Shown piece by piece: positions 44,942-56,055 of a stretch of 64,000 nt of DNA (position 1 is its first letter; every line of letters starts with the position of its first letter). A program made the position numbers and the translations under genes. Source of the DNA: Marinobacterium marinum. GTDB taxonomy: Bacteria > Pseudomonadota > Gammaproteobacteria > Pseudomonadales > Balneatricaceae. The DNA lies in NCBI RefSeq assembly GCF_013868415.1, contig NZ_JACEMT010000049.1:1-64000 (forward strand), written 5' to 3'. Under the pieces are notes generated by a model, which was not told the DNA's origin, did not search any database, and saw only the letters and a program-made list of their open reading frames with translations.

Positions 44942-44966
44942 GCGAGCCGATACCTTATCGGCTCGC
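44942..44966. terminator. Hairpin after wrbA
   Basis: An 11-bp perfect stem GCGAGCCGATA/TATCGGCTCGC with a 3-nt loop, six bases beyond the wrbA stop and before chrA. No clear T-run. It probably ends or protects the gst-wrbA message. Confidence 0.6.
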
Positions 44967-44972
44967 AGTCGT

Positions 44973-45572
44973 TCAGGCGCTCAGTTTGGCGGCGATGCGG
45001 GCGACATGTGCTCCCTGATAGTGTGCCATGGCGAATTCCTGTTGGCTGGGGCTGCGTGAACCGTCGCTGCCGGCAACCGTTGAAGCCCCCAGCGGTGATC
45101 CGCCGTGTACAGCGCTGATGTCGGTCATTTCCGGCAACGCATAGGGCATGCCGACAACCACCATGCCGTGATGAAACAGCGTGGTATGGAATGACTGAAT
45201 GGTGGTTTCGTTACCGCCGCCGGTGCCGGTGCTGATAAACACGCTGCCAACCTTGCCGATCAAAGCTCCCTGTGCCCAAAGGCCGCCGGTCTGATCAAGG
45301 AAGTTGCGCATCTGGCTGGCCATGTTGCCGAAGCGCGTCGGCGTCCCGAAAATGATGGCATCGTATTCCGCCAGCTCCTTGGGGTCGGCCAGAGGTGCAG
45401 ACTGGTCCATTTTGACACCGGCGTTGCGGGCGACATCATCCGGCATCAATTCCGGTACGCGCTTGATGACGACTTCGCTGCCCTCGACAGACATGGCACC
45501 TTCTGCAATCGCATTGGCCAGGGTTTCAACGTGACCGTAAGAGGAGTAGTAGAGAACGAGGATCTTGCTCAT
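44973..45572 (-). CDS. wrbA: NAD(P)H:quinone oxidoreductase WrbA
   Basis: A 199-residue FMN flavoprotein of the WrbA family, which reduces quinones by two electrons. Seen: the FMN phosphate loop [59 protein letters not shown] and [11 protein letters not shown]. Length is canonical. Its ATG overlaps the stop of the glutathionyl-hydroquinone reductase gene by 4 bp, so the two quinone-handling enzymes are co-translated. A second, more divergent family member is at 55018-55626. Confidence 0.95.
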   Translation of the reverse strand: MSKILVLYYSSYGHVETLANAIAEGAMSVEGSEVVIKRVPELMPDDVARNAGVKMDQSAPLADPKELAEYDAIIFGTPTRFGNMASQMRNFLDQTGGLWAQGALIGKVGSVFISTGTGGGNETTIQSFHTTLFHHGMVVVGMPYALPEMTDISAVHGGSPLGASTVAGSDGSRSPSQQEFAMAHYQGAHVARIAAKLSA

Positions 45573-46561
45573 GAATGATTTCCTTGCATGTAGACGCGTT
45601 GGTGGGGTTGCTTAAAGTCCAGTACCGGCCCGGCAGGCACCACGGCTGTCGGGTTAATACTGTGGTGACTGCGATAATAATGGTCTTTGATGTGGTTCAG
45701 ATTAACGGTGGCGCTGATGCCTGGCCACTGATACAGCTCGCGCACATAGGCCCAGAGATTGGGGTAGTCCACGAGTCGCTTCAGGTTGCATTTGAAATGA
45801 CCGTAATAGACGGCATCGAAGCGTACAAGAGTGGTAAACAGACGCCAGTCGGCCTCGGTGATTTGCTCTCCCAGAAGATAACGCTGCTGACTCAGGCGCA
45901 GTTCCAGTGCATCCAAAGTTTCGAACAGCGGATAAACCGCCTGCTCGTAGGCCTGCTGCGAGGTGGCAAATCCTGCCTTGTACACGCCGTTGTTGATGCG
46001 GTCGTAGACGCTGTTATTCAGGGCATCGATCTCGCTGCGCAGGTTGGCAGGGTAGTAGTCGCCGGGCTTGGCCCCCACATCATCGAAGGCCGAGTTCAGC
46101 ATGCGGATGATCTCGGCGGACTCGTTACTGACGATGGTCTGTCGATGCTTGTCCCAGAGTACCGGTACGGTGACGCGGCCCGAGTAGTCGGGATCGGCCT
46201 TTTGATAAAGCTGGTACAGGTAGTCGAGGCCGTACAACTCATCGCCGGTTGCACCCGGCTCTGGCGCGAAGGTCCAGCCGTGGTCGCCCATGTAGCTGTT
46301 GACCACGGACACCGAGATCATCGACTCCAGTCCCTTGAGCACACGCAAGATCAACACCCGATGCGCCCAGGGGCAGGCCAGGGATACATAGAGATGGTAA
46401 CGCCCGGCCTCGGCCTTGAAGCCGCCTTCGCCACTGGGGCCGGGCTGGCCGTCGGCGGTGATCCAATGGCGGAACTGTGACTGGGTGCGCACGAAGCGAC
46501 CCTGGGTGGATTCAGTGTCATACCACTGGTCAACCCAGTGGCCATCAATCAGCAAGCCCAT
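45569..46561 (-). CDS. Glutathionyl-hydroquinone reductase (Xi-class GST)
   Basis: A 330-residue enzyme of the YqjG/PcpF type that removes glutathione from glutathionyl-hydroquinones. Seen: the catalytic CPWA motif (Cys63, in SLACPWAHR), [35 protein letters not shown] and [25 protein letters not shown]. Length and the position of the cysteine match E. coli YqjG. ATG at 46561 has GGAGGAAAG upstream. It is translationally coupled to wrbA, and a DoxX gene lies 45 bp upstream on the same strand, giving a likely three-gene quinone-stress operon. Confidence 0.93.
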   Translation of the reverse strand: MGLLIDGHWVDQWYDTESTQGRFVRTQSQFRHWITADGQPGPSGEGGFKAEAGRYHLYVSLACPWAHRVLILRVLKGLESMISVSVVNSYMGDHGWTFAPEPGATGDELYGLDYLYQLYQKADPDYSGRVTVPVLWDKHRQTIVSNESAEIIRMLNSAFDDVGAKPGDYYPANLRSEIDALNNSVYDRINNGVYKAGFATSQQAYEQAVYPLFETLDALELRLSQQRYLLGEQITEADWRLFTTLVRFDAVYYGHFKCNLKRLVDYPNLWAYVRELYQWPGISATVNLNHIKDHYYRSHHSINPTAVVPAGPVLDFKQPHQRVYMQGNHS

Positions 46562-46606
46562 GGTGCTTTCCTCCACTTGATTGGTTCAGGCTGGGGCGGC
46601 CAGGAT

Positions 46607-47053
46607 TCAGGTTTGGCGCCGGCTCAAGACACGGTCGGCAGAGAGGGCACCGCCACCGCTGATTAGCAGGGAAACGGAGATCGCCAGCAGAGCCAGGCCG
46701 AACTCGTAGCCGTTGTTGCTCATGAACAGGCCGTTGCCGATATGGACGGCGAAGATGGCGACCAGCATGGCAAAGGCCAGCGCGGCGGCCGCCGGACGAA
46801 CCAGCAGACCGATCAGGATCGCCAGACCGCCGAAGAATTCGGCACTGCCGGCCAGCAACGCCATCAGGTAGCCGGGCTCCAGCCCGATGGAGGCCATCCA
46901 CTGTCCGGTGCCTTCAAGGCCGTAGCCGCCAAAAGCGCCGAACAGTTTCTGGCCGCCGTGGGCCATGAAAATGATGCCTGCGGGTATACGCAGGGCCAGA
47001 GGCGCAAGACTGTTTGAGGTTACCAGCAGGCGAGTAATCAGAGAGGCGTTCAT
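46607..47053 (-). CDS. DoxX-family membrane protein
   Basis: A 148-residue inner-membrane protein with about four TM segments. The DoxX start APLALRIPAGIIFMAHGGQKLFGAFGGYGLEGTGQWM and the later LLAGSAEFFGGLAILIGLLVRPAA are characteristic. Members are linked to quinone or thiol redox in other organisms, but the biochemical role is unclear. ATG at 47053 with GGAGAAAC upstream; the frame continues 21 codons upstream. It is first in a probable operon with the glutathionyl-hydroquinone reductase and wrbA. Confidence 0.88.
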   Translation of the reverse strand: MNASLITRLLVTSNSLAPLALRIPAGIIFMAHGGQKLFGAFGGYGLEGTGQWMASIGLEPGYLMALLAGSAEFFGGLAILIGLLVRPAAAALAFAMLVAIFAVHIGNGLFMSNNGYEFGLALLAISVSLLISGGGALSADRVLSRRQT

Positions 47054-47241
47054 CGTGTTTCTCCGGGTGTTCGTTAGGATGAGTTCACTATAGTCAGCCT
47101 GAAATTGATAAAACATCGTGCCTGGTTGGGTTTATTGATCAGTTTTTTAAATGTGTTTTGCCGGATCTCACATCTCCCGTCCTGCACTTAAAGTAATGAA
47201 AATCGTGCTATTCTGCAGGCTTTATGGTGCGTACAGGCTAA

Positions 47242-48210
<969 letters not shown>

Positions 48211-48220
48211 CCTTGTCATT

Positions 48221-48243
48221 GCGGCTGACGGATACTGAGCCGC
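48221..48243 (+). terminator. Hairpin after the HsdR/HsdM chimera
   Basis: GCGGCT at 48221-48226 pairs with AGCCGC at 48238-48243 with an 11-nt loop, ten bases after the stop. No T-run. Confidence 0.4.
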
Positions 48244-48283
48244 AACTTGAAGATTGGCATAAGGATCAACCGGGGCAATACCC

Positions 48284-48309
48284 AAGACTGTTTATTTATC
48301 CAGTCTTTT
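48284..48309 (+). terminator. Probable terminator before topB
   Basis: AAGACTG at 48284-48290 pairs with CAGTCTT at 48301-48307 around a T-rich loop and runs into TTTT at 48306-48309. It separates the chimera from topB. Confidence 0.55.
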
Positions 48310-48370
48310 GTCGACTTATTGAGGTTGATCTCTTACCCTATCGGCTTTCACTGTCCAGCATTCGAGATCC

Positions 48371-50308
48371 ATGAAGCTCTACATCGCCGAAAAACCCAGT
48401 CTTGCCCGTGCCATCGCCGCCGTTCTGCCCGGCCCTCAGAAAAAGGAGGAGGGGATGATCCGCTGCGGCGGTGATCAGGTGGTGAGCTGGTGTATCGGTC
48501 ATCTGCTGGAACAGGCCGAGCCGGATGCCTATGACCCGGCGTACAAGCAGTGGCGACTGGAACATCTGCCGATAGTGCCCCAGGAGTGGCAGCTGAAACC
48601 GCGCAGCGGCGTGAGCAAGCAGCTGTCGGTGTTGCGCAAGCTGGTCAAGTCGGCCGATCAGATCATCCACGCCGGTGACCCGGACCGCGAAGGCCAGTTG
48701 CTGGTGGACGAGGTGATCGATTTCCTCAAGGTGCCTCAGACCAAGCGCGCCCAGGTGCAGCGCTGCCTGATTTCGGACCTCAACCCGGATGCGGTGCGTC
48801 GTGCCATCGCTCGTTTGAAGCCCAACAGGGAGTTTGTCCCCTTGTCGGTCTCGGCGCTGGCGCGTTCACGTGCCGATTGGCTGTTCGGCATCAACATGAC
48901 GCGTGCCTTGACCGTAAAAGGGCGGGGTGCCGGCTACGATGGCGTACTGTCGGTGGGGCGAGTGCAGACGCCGATACTGGGGCTGGTGGTGCAGCGTGAT
49001 GCCGAGATTGATGTTTTTGTGCCCAAGCCCTATTACGAGGTGGATGCACACCTGCTGACGGCGCGCGGCGAGCGTTTTACCGCCCGCTGGCAACCCAGCG
49101 AAGCCTGTGCCCGCTTTCAGGATGAAGAGGGACGGGTGTTGTCGAAGCCGCTGGCCGAGAACGTGGTGCAGCGCATCACGGGCCAGCCGGGCGTGGTCAC
49201 CAAGGACGAACGCAAGACCGGCCAGCAGGCGGTGCCCCTGCCCTATAACCTGTCGGCGCTGCAGATCGACTGCGCCAAGCGCTTCGGCCTCAATGCCCAG
49301 CAGGTGCTGGACGCCGCCCAGTCACTGTATGAGAAGCACCAGCTGATCACCTATCCGCGTTCCGACTGCCGCTATCTGCCCGCCGAGCACTTTGCCGAGG
49401 CGGCGAAAGTCTCTCAGGCGATCGCCCGTACCCAGCCGGAGCTGGCAACGGCGGTGCAGAATGCCGATCTGAGCCTCAAATCCAAGGCTTGGAACGACAA
49501 GAAAGTGGAAGCCCACCACGCGATCATCCCCACTAGCAAGGCGGCCTCGCCGGAGCGGCTCAGTCGGGCCGAACTGCAGGTCTACAGCCAGATCGCACGT
49601 CAGTACCTGATGCAGTTCTACCCGCCCTGTCGCTATGCCGACCGTCGTGTGGAAGTGGAAATCGCCGGTGGTCAGTTCCTGGCCAAGGTGCGCCAGATCA
49701 CCGAGCCGGGCTGGAAGGCGCTGATGGGCAAGGAGGCGCAGGAGGAGGACGAAGGCCAGTTGCCACCGCTCAAGGTGGGTGAGCAATTGCACTGTGAGCG
49801 GGGCGAGCTGCTGGAAAAAATGACCCAGCCGCCGAAGGCGTTCAATGACGCCAGCCTGCTGTCGGCCATGACCGGTATTGCCCGCTTTGTGCAGGATGCG
49901 GAACTGCGCAAGGTGCTGCGTGAAACCGATGGCCTGGGTACCGAGGCGACGCGGGCGGGCATCATCGAGCTGTTGTTCAAGCGCGGCTTTTTGCAGCGAC
50001 AGGGCAAGCAGATCCACGCCACGGATGCGGGCAAGGCGCTGATCGCGGCACTGCCGGAGGAGTTGAGCCGACCGGACATGACCGCGCACTGGGAGTCCCA
50101 GCTCGATGCGATTAGCCGCAAGACGTTCAACTATCAGGGCTTCATGCATCCGCTGCAGGAGGCGCTGCCGCAGCTGATCGGGCAGATTCGGCCCGAAGCG
50201 CTCAGCGGCATCAAGGCGCCGGCACGGGGAAGCAGGGGCAAAAAAGGTGGTTATGGGCGCAAGAAAGCGGCCAGTACCGGGCGGCGCAAGACAGCCAAAA
50301 GCAGTTGA
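48371..50308 (+). CDS. topB: DNA topoisomerase III
   Basis: A 645-residue type IA topoisomerase that unlinks precatenanes and recombination intermediates. The TOPRIM domain shows [12 protein letters not shown] and [19 protein letters not shown]; the catalytic Tyr is Y328 in [12 protein letters not shown], the same number as in E. coli TopB. The conserved [13 protein letters not shown] block is near the end. The C-terminus is a basic, Gly/Lys-rich tail ([20 protein letters not shown]) in place of zinc fingers. It starts with the first ATG at 48371 and stands alone. Confidence 0.95.
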   Translation: MKLYIAEKPSLARAIAAVLPGPQKKEEGMIRCGGDQVVSWCIGHLLEQAEPDAYDPAYKQWRLEHLPIVPQEWQLKPRSGVSKQLSVLRKLVKSADQIIHAGDPDREGQLLVDEVIDFLKVPQTKRAQVQRCLISDLNPDAVRRAIARLKPNREFVPLSVSALARSRADWLFGINMTRALTVKGRGAGYDGVLSVGRVQTPILGLVVQRDAEIDVFVPKPYYEVDAHLLTARGERFTARWQPSEACARFQDEEGRVLSKPLAENVVQRITGQPGVVTKDERKTGQQAVPLPYNLSALQIDCAKRFGLNAQQVLDAAQSLYEKHQLITYPRSDCRYLPAEHFAEAAKVSQAIARTQPELATAVQNADLSLKSKAWNDKKVEAHHAIIPTSKAASPERLSRAELQVYSQIARQYLMQFYPPCRYADRRVEVEIAGGQFLAKVRQITEPGWKALMGKEAQEEDEGQLPPLKVGEQLHCERGELLEKMTQPPKAFNDASLLSAMTGIARFVQDAELRKVLRETDGLGTEATRAGIIELLFKRGFLQRQGKQIHATDAGKALIAALPEELSRPDMTAHWESQLDAISRKTFNYQGFMHPLQEALPQLIGQIRPEALSGIKAPARGSRGKKGGYGRKKAASTGRRKTAKSS

Positions 50309-50431
50309 ATCCTGTCCGCTGGTTCGTGACCTTGTTGCCGGGAATCGGTACTCTTGGCTGTTAACAGGTTAAGTATCTGCACTGCGACAACCAAACTGAC
50401 AACAAGAGTTATAACAACAGAGGCCCAGAGC

Positions 50432-51865
50432 ATGCTGGAAAAACGCGAATTCTATATTAACGGCCAGTGGGTCGCACCGCTGCAGCCACGAGACTGTGAA
50501 GTGATCGATCCGTCCACCGAGTCGGTTTGCGCGGTGATCTCTCTGGGCAGTCAGGCCGATACCGATGCGGCAGTGTCGTCTGCCCGTCAGGCGTTCGACA
50601 GCTGGAGCCAAACCGGCAAGGAAGAACGCCTGGCATTGCTGGAAAAGCTTTATACCCTGTACAAATCGCGTTCTGCCGAGATGGCTGAGGCGATCTCGCT
50701 GGAGATGGGCGCGCCCATCGCGCTGGCGCAGACTGCTCAGTGGGGGACGGGCGCCAACCACCTGAAAAACTTCATGCGCGTGCTGCGCAACTATGAGTTT
50801 GAGCAGCCGCTGGGCGAGCATGCGCCGGGCAATCAGATCCTGCGTGAGCCGATCGGCGTCTGTGGCTTGATCACGCCGTGGAACTGGCCGATGAATCAGG
50901 TCACGCTGAAGGTCGTTGCCGCGTTGGCCGCCGGCTGCACCATGGTGCTCAAGCCGTCCGAGATTGCGCCGTTGTCGGCGATGCTGTTTGCCGAGATGAT
51001 CGATGAAGCCGGTTTCCCGGCGGGCGTATTCAACCTGGTCAACGGTGATGGCCCGGGTGTGGGCACTCAGCTGTCCGGCCACCCGGAGGTGGACATGATC
51101 TCCTTCACCGGCTCCACGCGCGCCGGTATCGCCATCTCCAAGAATGCCGCTGACACTGTGAAGCGGGTCAGCCTGGAACTGGGCGGCAAGGGGGCCAACA
51201 TCGTCTTCGCCGATGCGGACGAGAAGGCGGTGGTACGCGGTGTGCGTCACTGCTTCATGAACTCCGGCCAGTCCTGTAATGCGCCGACGCGCATGCTGGT
51301 GGAGCGTTCAATCTACGAGCAGGCAGTACAGACCGCGATCGAAGTGGCGGCGAAAACCGAGGTCAATCAGGCGTCACTGGAAGGCAAGCATATTGGTCCT
51401 GTGGTCTCGGCTGCCCAGTTCGACAAGATCCAGGGGCTGATTCAGCAGGGTATTGACGAGGGCGCGCGTCTGGTTGCTGGTGGTCTCGGCAAGCCGGACG
51501 GCATGAGCGAAGGCTACTTCGTCCGCCCGACCGTGTTCGCCGATGTCACCAACGAGATGAGCATCGCCCGTGAGGAAATCTTTGGTCCGGTGCTGTCGAT
51601 CATACCCTTCGATACCGAAGAGGAGGCGCTGCGGATTGCCAATGACAGCCCCTATGGACTGACCCACTACGTGCAGACTCAGGATGCTGACAAGGCTCGG
51701 CGGGTGGCGCGAAAACTGCGTTCCGGCATGGTCCAAATGAATGGCGAGATGCTGGGTGGCGGAGCGCCTTTCGGGGGTTACAAGCAGTCCGGTAACGGTC
51801 GTGAGGGCGGCCCCTGGGGGTTGGAAGAGTTCCTGGAAGTGAAGGTTGTTACTGGCTGGGAGTGA
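50432..51865 (+). CDS. NAD(P)-dependent aldehyde dehydrogenase
   Basis: A 477-residue ALDH-superfamily enzyme oxidising an aldehyde to an acid; substrate unknown. Seen: the substrate/cofactor loop ITPWNWPMNQVTLKVVAALAAGCTMVLKPSE, GSTRAGIAISKNAA, the general-base Glu in LELGGKGANIVF, and the catalytic Cys282 in NSGQSCNAPTRM. The closing PFGGYKQSGNGREGG is standard. ATG at 50432 has AGAGG upstream; the longer frame from 50354 is rejected. A convergent LysR gene follows. Confidence 0.93.
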   Translation: MLEKREFYINGQWVAPLQPRDCEVIDPSTESVCAVISLGSQADTDAAVSSARQAFDSWSQTGKEERLALLEKLYTLYKSRSAEMAEAISLEMGAPIALAQTAQWGTGANHLKNFMRVLRNYEFEQPLGEHAPGNQILREPIGVCGLITPWNWPMNQVTLKVVAALAAGCTMVLKPSEIAPLSAMLFAEMIDEAGFPAGVFNLVNGDGPGVGTQLSGHPEVDMISFTGSTRAGIAISKNAADTVKRVSLELGGKGANIVFADADEKAVVRGVRHCFMNSGQSCNAPTRMLVERSIYEQAVQTAIEVAAKTEVNQASLEGKHIGPVVSAAQFDKIQGLIQQGIDEGARLVAGGLGKPDGMSEGYFVRPTVFADVTNEMSIAREEIFGPVLSIIPFDTEEEALRIANDSPYGLTHYVQTQDADKARRVARKLRSGMVQMNGEMLGGGAPFGGYKQSGNGREGGPWGLEEFLEVKVVTGWE

Positions 51866-51884
51866 TCCCACGCACGATATGAAC

Positions 51885-51913
51885 ACCGCTTCCGGACTGG
51901 GTTCGGAAGCGGT
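51885..51913. terminator. Terminator between ALDH and LysR genes
   Basis: ACCGCTTCCG/CGGAAGCGGT, a perfect 10-bp stem with a 9-nt loop, followed by TTT. It lies in the 67-bp gap between two convergent genes and may serve both. Confidence 0.7.
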
Positions 51914-51932
51914 TTCGTGGGTGCCGATAGCC

Positions 51933-52853
51933 TTAGTGGTGTCCTGCCAGGTGAACCAGACGGCTCTGCACCCAGGGATGGTCACGCAGGCGTTCGGTCA
52001 TATGGTCCAGGAAAGCGCGCACACGCGGGTTCAGGTTGCGGCGGCTGGCATACAGGGCGTTGATCTCCAGCGGTTCCAGGTTGTAGTCGCTCAAGACGCG
52101 GACAATCGTGCCATTTTCAATCAGGTCGCTGCAGAACACTTCCGGCAGACGGCCGATGCCATGCCCCTGTAATACCATCTCGCGGACGAAGCTCAGGCTG
52201 TTGGTGCGCAGGCGTCCACCCATTGTCACTGGTTCATGATTGTTCCAGTTGATGAAACGCAGATGGTCGAATGGCTTGAGCAGCGTAATGCACTGATGGC
52301 GGGCCAGATCGTCCGGTGTGTGTGGCATGCCGTTCTTTTCAATGTACTCTGGTGTCGCGAACAGGCCGCGGCGCAATCCCGCTATATGGCGGGCGATCAG
52401 GCTGGAGTTGGGCAGGGGGCCCAGGCGCAGGGTCAGGTCGACCCCTTCTTCGATCAGATCGACGGTGCGGGTACTCAGCTCCACATCCACTTCAATGCGG
52501 GGGTAAGCTTCCATGAAGCTCGAAATGACGTCGTTCATCATGAAAACGCCAATCTCGGTGGGCATGGTCAGGCGCAGGCGGCCCCGCAGTTCGGTTTTGG
52601 AAGCGCTGATATCGTCTTGTACCGCTTCCAGGTCGTCCACCAGTGGCTGGGCTCGGGAAAACAGTTCCTCGCCCTCGGGGGTCAGCTTGAGTTTTCGGGT
52701 GGTGCGCTGAATCAGGCGGATACCCAGGGTGTCTTCCAGCTGGGCAATACGGCGGCTGATGGTGGACTTCTGTACATTAAGGCTTTCGGCTGCGGCGGTG
52801 AAACTACCGGTTTCAACCACGCGTATAAATAGACTCAGATCGTTAAGATTCAT
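51933..52853 (-). CDS. LysR-family transcriptional regulator
   Basis: A 306-residue regulator. N-terminal winged HTH: MNLNDLSLFIRVVETGSFTAAAESLNVQKSTISRRIAQLE; the substrate-binding domain follows from about residue 88 (GRLRLTMPTEIGVFM) with a VDLTLRLGPLPNSSLIARHI block of the DhcR/YafC-like subgroup. Targets are unknown. It is convergent with the aldehyde dehydrogenase gene and 120 bp from the end of the desulfurase gene, so it is not obviously divergent from any target; a nearby promoter link is uncertain. Confidence 0.92.
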   Translation of the reverse strand: MNLNDLSLFIRVVETGSFTAAAESLNVQKSTISRRIAQLEDTLGIRLIQRTTRKLKLTPEGEELFSRAQPLVDDLEAVQDDISASKTELRGRLRLTMPTEIGVFMMNDVISSFMEAYPRIEVDVELSTRTVDLIEEGVDLTLRLGPLPNSSLIARHIAGLRRGLFATPEYIEKNGMPHTPDDLARHQCITLLKPFDHLRFINWNNHEPVTMGGRLRTNSLSFVREMVLQGHGIGRLPEVFCSDLIENGTIVRVLSDYNLEPLEINALYASRRNLNPRVRAFLDHMTERLRDHPWVQSRLVHLAGHH

Positions 52854-52973
52854 CTAGTACTCCAGAACGTAATCGGCAGCGCCGGGGCTGGGCAGGCCGT
52901 TGAAAGCTATCGACAGGGCCGAGAGGCGTCGTGCCATCTGTCGGCCATCTCGGTTGTGCCTTTCAACACTCTG

Positions 52974-54632
52974 TTAATGATCCAGTTTGTGTGCAAATGC
53001 CTGCAGGCTACGGATAATTGACCGTAGTCCGTTGCCCCGAGACGGGCTCAGGTGTCGCTGAATATCGAGTTGACTCAGTTTTCCTTCGAGGTCGGTGGAC
53101 AGCAGCTGCTCGGGCGTCAGGCCATTGACCTGACTCAGCAGCAAACCCAGCAGGGCACGTAGAATACGTGCATCGGCATCGGCGCGACAGTTCAGGAGTC
53201 CATTGGCATCCAGCTCGGTGATGAGCCATACCCGGGATTCACAGCCAGGCAGCAGGTAGCAGTCCTGCTTGAGGGCCGGGGGCAAGGGCGGAGTTGCCTG
53301 CCCCAAGCGCATCAGGGCTTGGTAGCGACTGGTCCAGTCTGTTGCAGAGTATACGCCTTTTATCGCGTTTTGGTAGTTGCTTTGTTCCAAATCTGCAACG
53401 GGAAGCGTGGTTTTCTGGCTCTGGACCAGCTGTTCCAGAGCCAGTGCCAGATGCTCGGCTTCCTGATGCGTATTGTAGAAGGCAAAAGACGCACGCAGCG
53501 TGCCGGGCAGGCCAAGTGATTGCATCAGCGGCATGGCGCAGTGATGCCCGGCCCGGACCGCAATCCCTTGCTGGTCCAGCCAATGAGCCACATCCTGTTG
53601 ATGATGCCCTTCCAGCTCGAACGACACCAGGCTGACACGCCGGGCACCGGACGGAATCGGGCGAAAGCCGGGGATCTGGCTGCAACAGTCGAGCGCATGA
53701 TCCAGCAGTGACTGCTCATGGGCATCCATCGCGACACGATCCTGGGCGTTCAGGTAGTGAATGGCGGCGGACAGACCGATTGCGCCCGCGATATTGGGAG
53801 TGCCGGCTTCAAATTTGAAGGGCAGTCCGGCATAGGTGGTGGCGTCAAAACTGACGTGTTCGATCATCTCGCCGCCTCCTTGCCAGGGCGGCATGGATTC
53901 GAGCAGTTCACGGCGTCCCCAAAGCGCACCAATACCGGTGGGGCCAAACACCTTATGACCGGAAAACGCGTAGAAGTCGCAGCCCAGCGTGTTCAGGTCG
54001 ATGTCGAAATGAGGCAGGGCCTGAGCCCCATCAACCAGAACCGTCGCGCCGGCGGCCTTTGCCTCGCGACACAGGTCAGTGATGGGGTAAATGGTGCCCA
54101 GCGCGTTGGACACCTGACCCAGAGCCACCAGTACCGGCCGTTGCTCCAGCAGGCGGTGATAGGCTTCGTGGTCGATATCCCCATCGGCTTGCAGCGGGAT
54201 CGCTTCAATTCGGACTTCACGGCTGGCGGCCAGCATCTGCCAAGGCACGATATTGGCGTGGTGAGCGCTTTGCATCAGCAGAATAAGGTCGCCCTTGCGG
54301 AGATGTTGTGCGCCCCAGCTGTGGGCTACCAGGTTGATGGCTTCGGTGGTGCCTCGGGTCCAGATCAGAGTTGCGCTGTCTTCAATGCCCAGCCAGTGGG
54401 CCACAGTACTGCGAGCCTGCTCAAACGCTGCTGTGGCTTGTGCCGAGAGTGCATGACTGCCGCGATGAACGTTGGCGTTGCCGGTTTTGTAAAACCGGCT
54501 GACAGTATCGATCACGGTGCGTGGTTTTTGTGTGGTGGCGGCGTTGTCCAGGTAGACCAGCGGCTGCCCGTGAGCGCGTACGGACAGCAGCGGGAAGTCG
54601 CGTCGCCAGCGTTTCGGGTCGGCAGGGGTCAC
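52974..54632 (-). CDS. Cysteine desulfurase fused to a SufE/CsdE sulfur acceptor
   Basis: A 552-residue fusion. Residues 1 to about 405 are a group II (SufS/CsdA-type) PLP cysteine desulfurase: VYLDNAATTQKP, ANVHRGSHALSA, PLP Lys227 in FSGHKVFGPTGIG, and the persulfide Cys365 in RAGHHCAMPLM. Residues about 425-550 match SufE/CsdE: RYQALMRLGQATPPLPP, the acceptor Cys464 in LLPGCESRVWLI, and RADADARILRALLGLLLSQVNG. Enzyme and acceptor are usually separate proteins. The start is a GTG overlapping the DUF2069 stop (GTGA). Likely products go to Fe-S clusters or to TcdA-linked tRNA chemistry; which is unknown. Confidence 0.9.
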   Translation of the reverse strand: MTPADPKRWRRDFPLLSVRAHGQPLVYLDNAATTQKPRTVIDTVSRFYKTGNANVHRGSHALSAQATAAFEQARSTVAHWLGIEDSATLIWTRGTTEAINLVAHSWGAQHLRKGDLILLMQSAHHANIVPWQMLAASREVRIEAIPLQADGDIDHEAYHRLLEQRPVLVALGQVSNALGTIYPITDLCREAKAAGATVLVDGAQALPHFDIDLNTLGCDFYAFSGHKVFGPTGIGALWGRRELLESMPPWQGGGEMIEHVSFDATTYAGLPFKFEAGTPNIAGAIGLSAAIHYLNAQDRVAMDAHEQSLLDHALDCCSQIPGFRPIPSGARRVSLVSFELEGHHQQDVAHWLDQQGIAVRAGHHCAMPLMQSLGLPGTLRASFAFYNTHQEAEHLALALEQLVQSQKTTLPVADLEQSNYQNAIKGVYSATDWTSRYQALMRLGQATPPLPPALKQDCYLLPGCESRVWLITELDANGLLNCRADADARILRALLGLLLSQVNGLTPEQLLSTDLEGKLSQLDIQRHLSPSRGNGLRSIIRSLQAFAHKLDH

Positions 54633-55017
54633 GCGGTATTACCAGAGGCAAGCGCTCGGTCCAGCTGGCTGCGCCAGCGTGTGTACAGCATTGCCGATGT
54701 GAACAGCGTGATCAGCAGGGCACAGTCTGCCAGACCCAGCCAGCGTGTCGGCGGGGGAATCAGGGCGGCAATGACGGCTTCGAGAAAATAGAGCAGCAAG
54801 ACAAAACAGAGCCAGGCGTGTCCGCGAGGGCTGCCCTTGATAATGACGGGAGCAAAGGCCAGCAGTGGCACCAGATGGACCAGCCAGATGACCCAAGGGT
54901 GATCACCCTGTGCCGGCACCAGCCAGAGATACCAGAGGCTGAACAGCAGCAACAGGCCGAAATAGCTCAGCAGGACCAGTGCGCGACTGATACGGGTTTT
55001 GGTTGCCAGTGATTGCA

Positions 55018-55018
<1 letters not shown>
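54629..55018 (-). CDS. DUF2069 membrane protein
   Basis: A 129-residue protein with four predicted TM segments: LVLLSYFGLLLLFSLWYLWLV, VIWLVHLVPLLAFAPVIIKG, HAWLCFVLLLYFLEAVIAAL and LGLADCALLITLFTSAMLYTRW, with the conserved GxxWxWLCF-like third helix. Function is unknown. It is coupled on both sides: its ATG shares a base with the wrbA-like stop and its stop overlaps the desulfurase GTG. The arsC-wrbA-DUF2069 order is known from Pseudomonas. Confidence 0.85.
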
Positions 55019-55973
<955 letters not shown>

Positions 55974-56055
55974 GACAGCTCCGTTTCAGGCTTTAAATAG
56001 GCTGATGAGCGCTCTATTGTATAGGGCAGAGCATTGATTAGTTAAGAGAGAGTGT

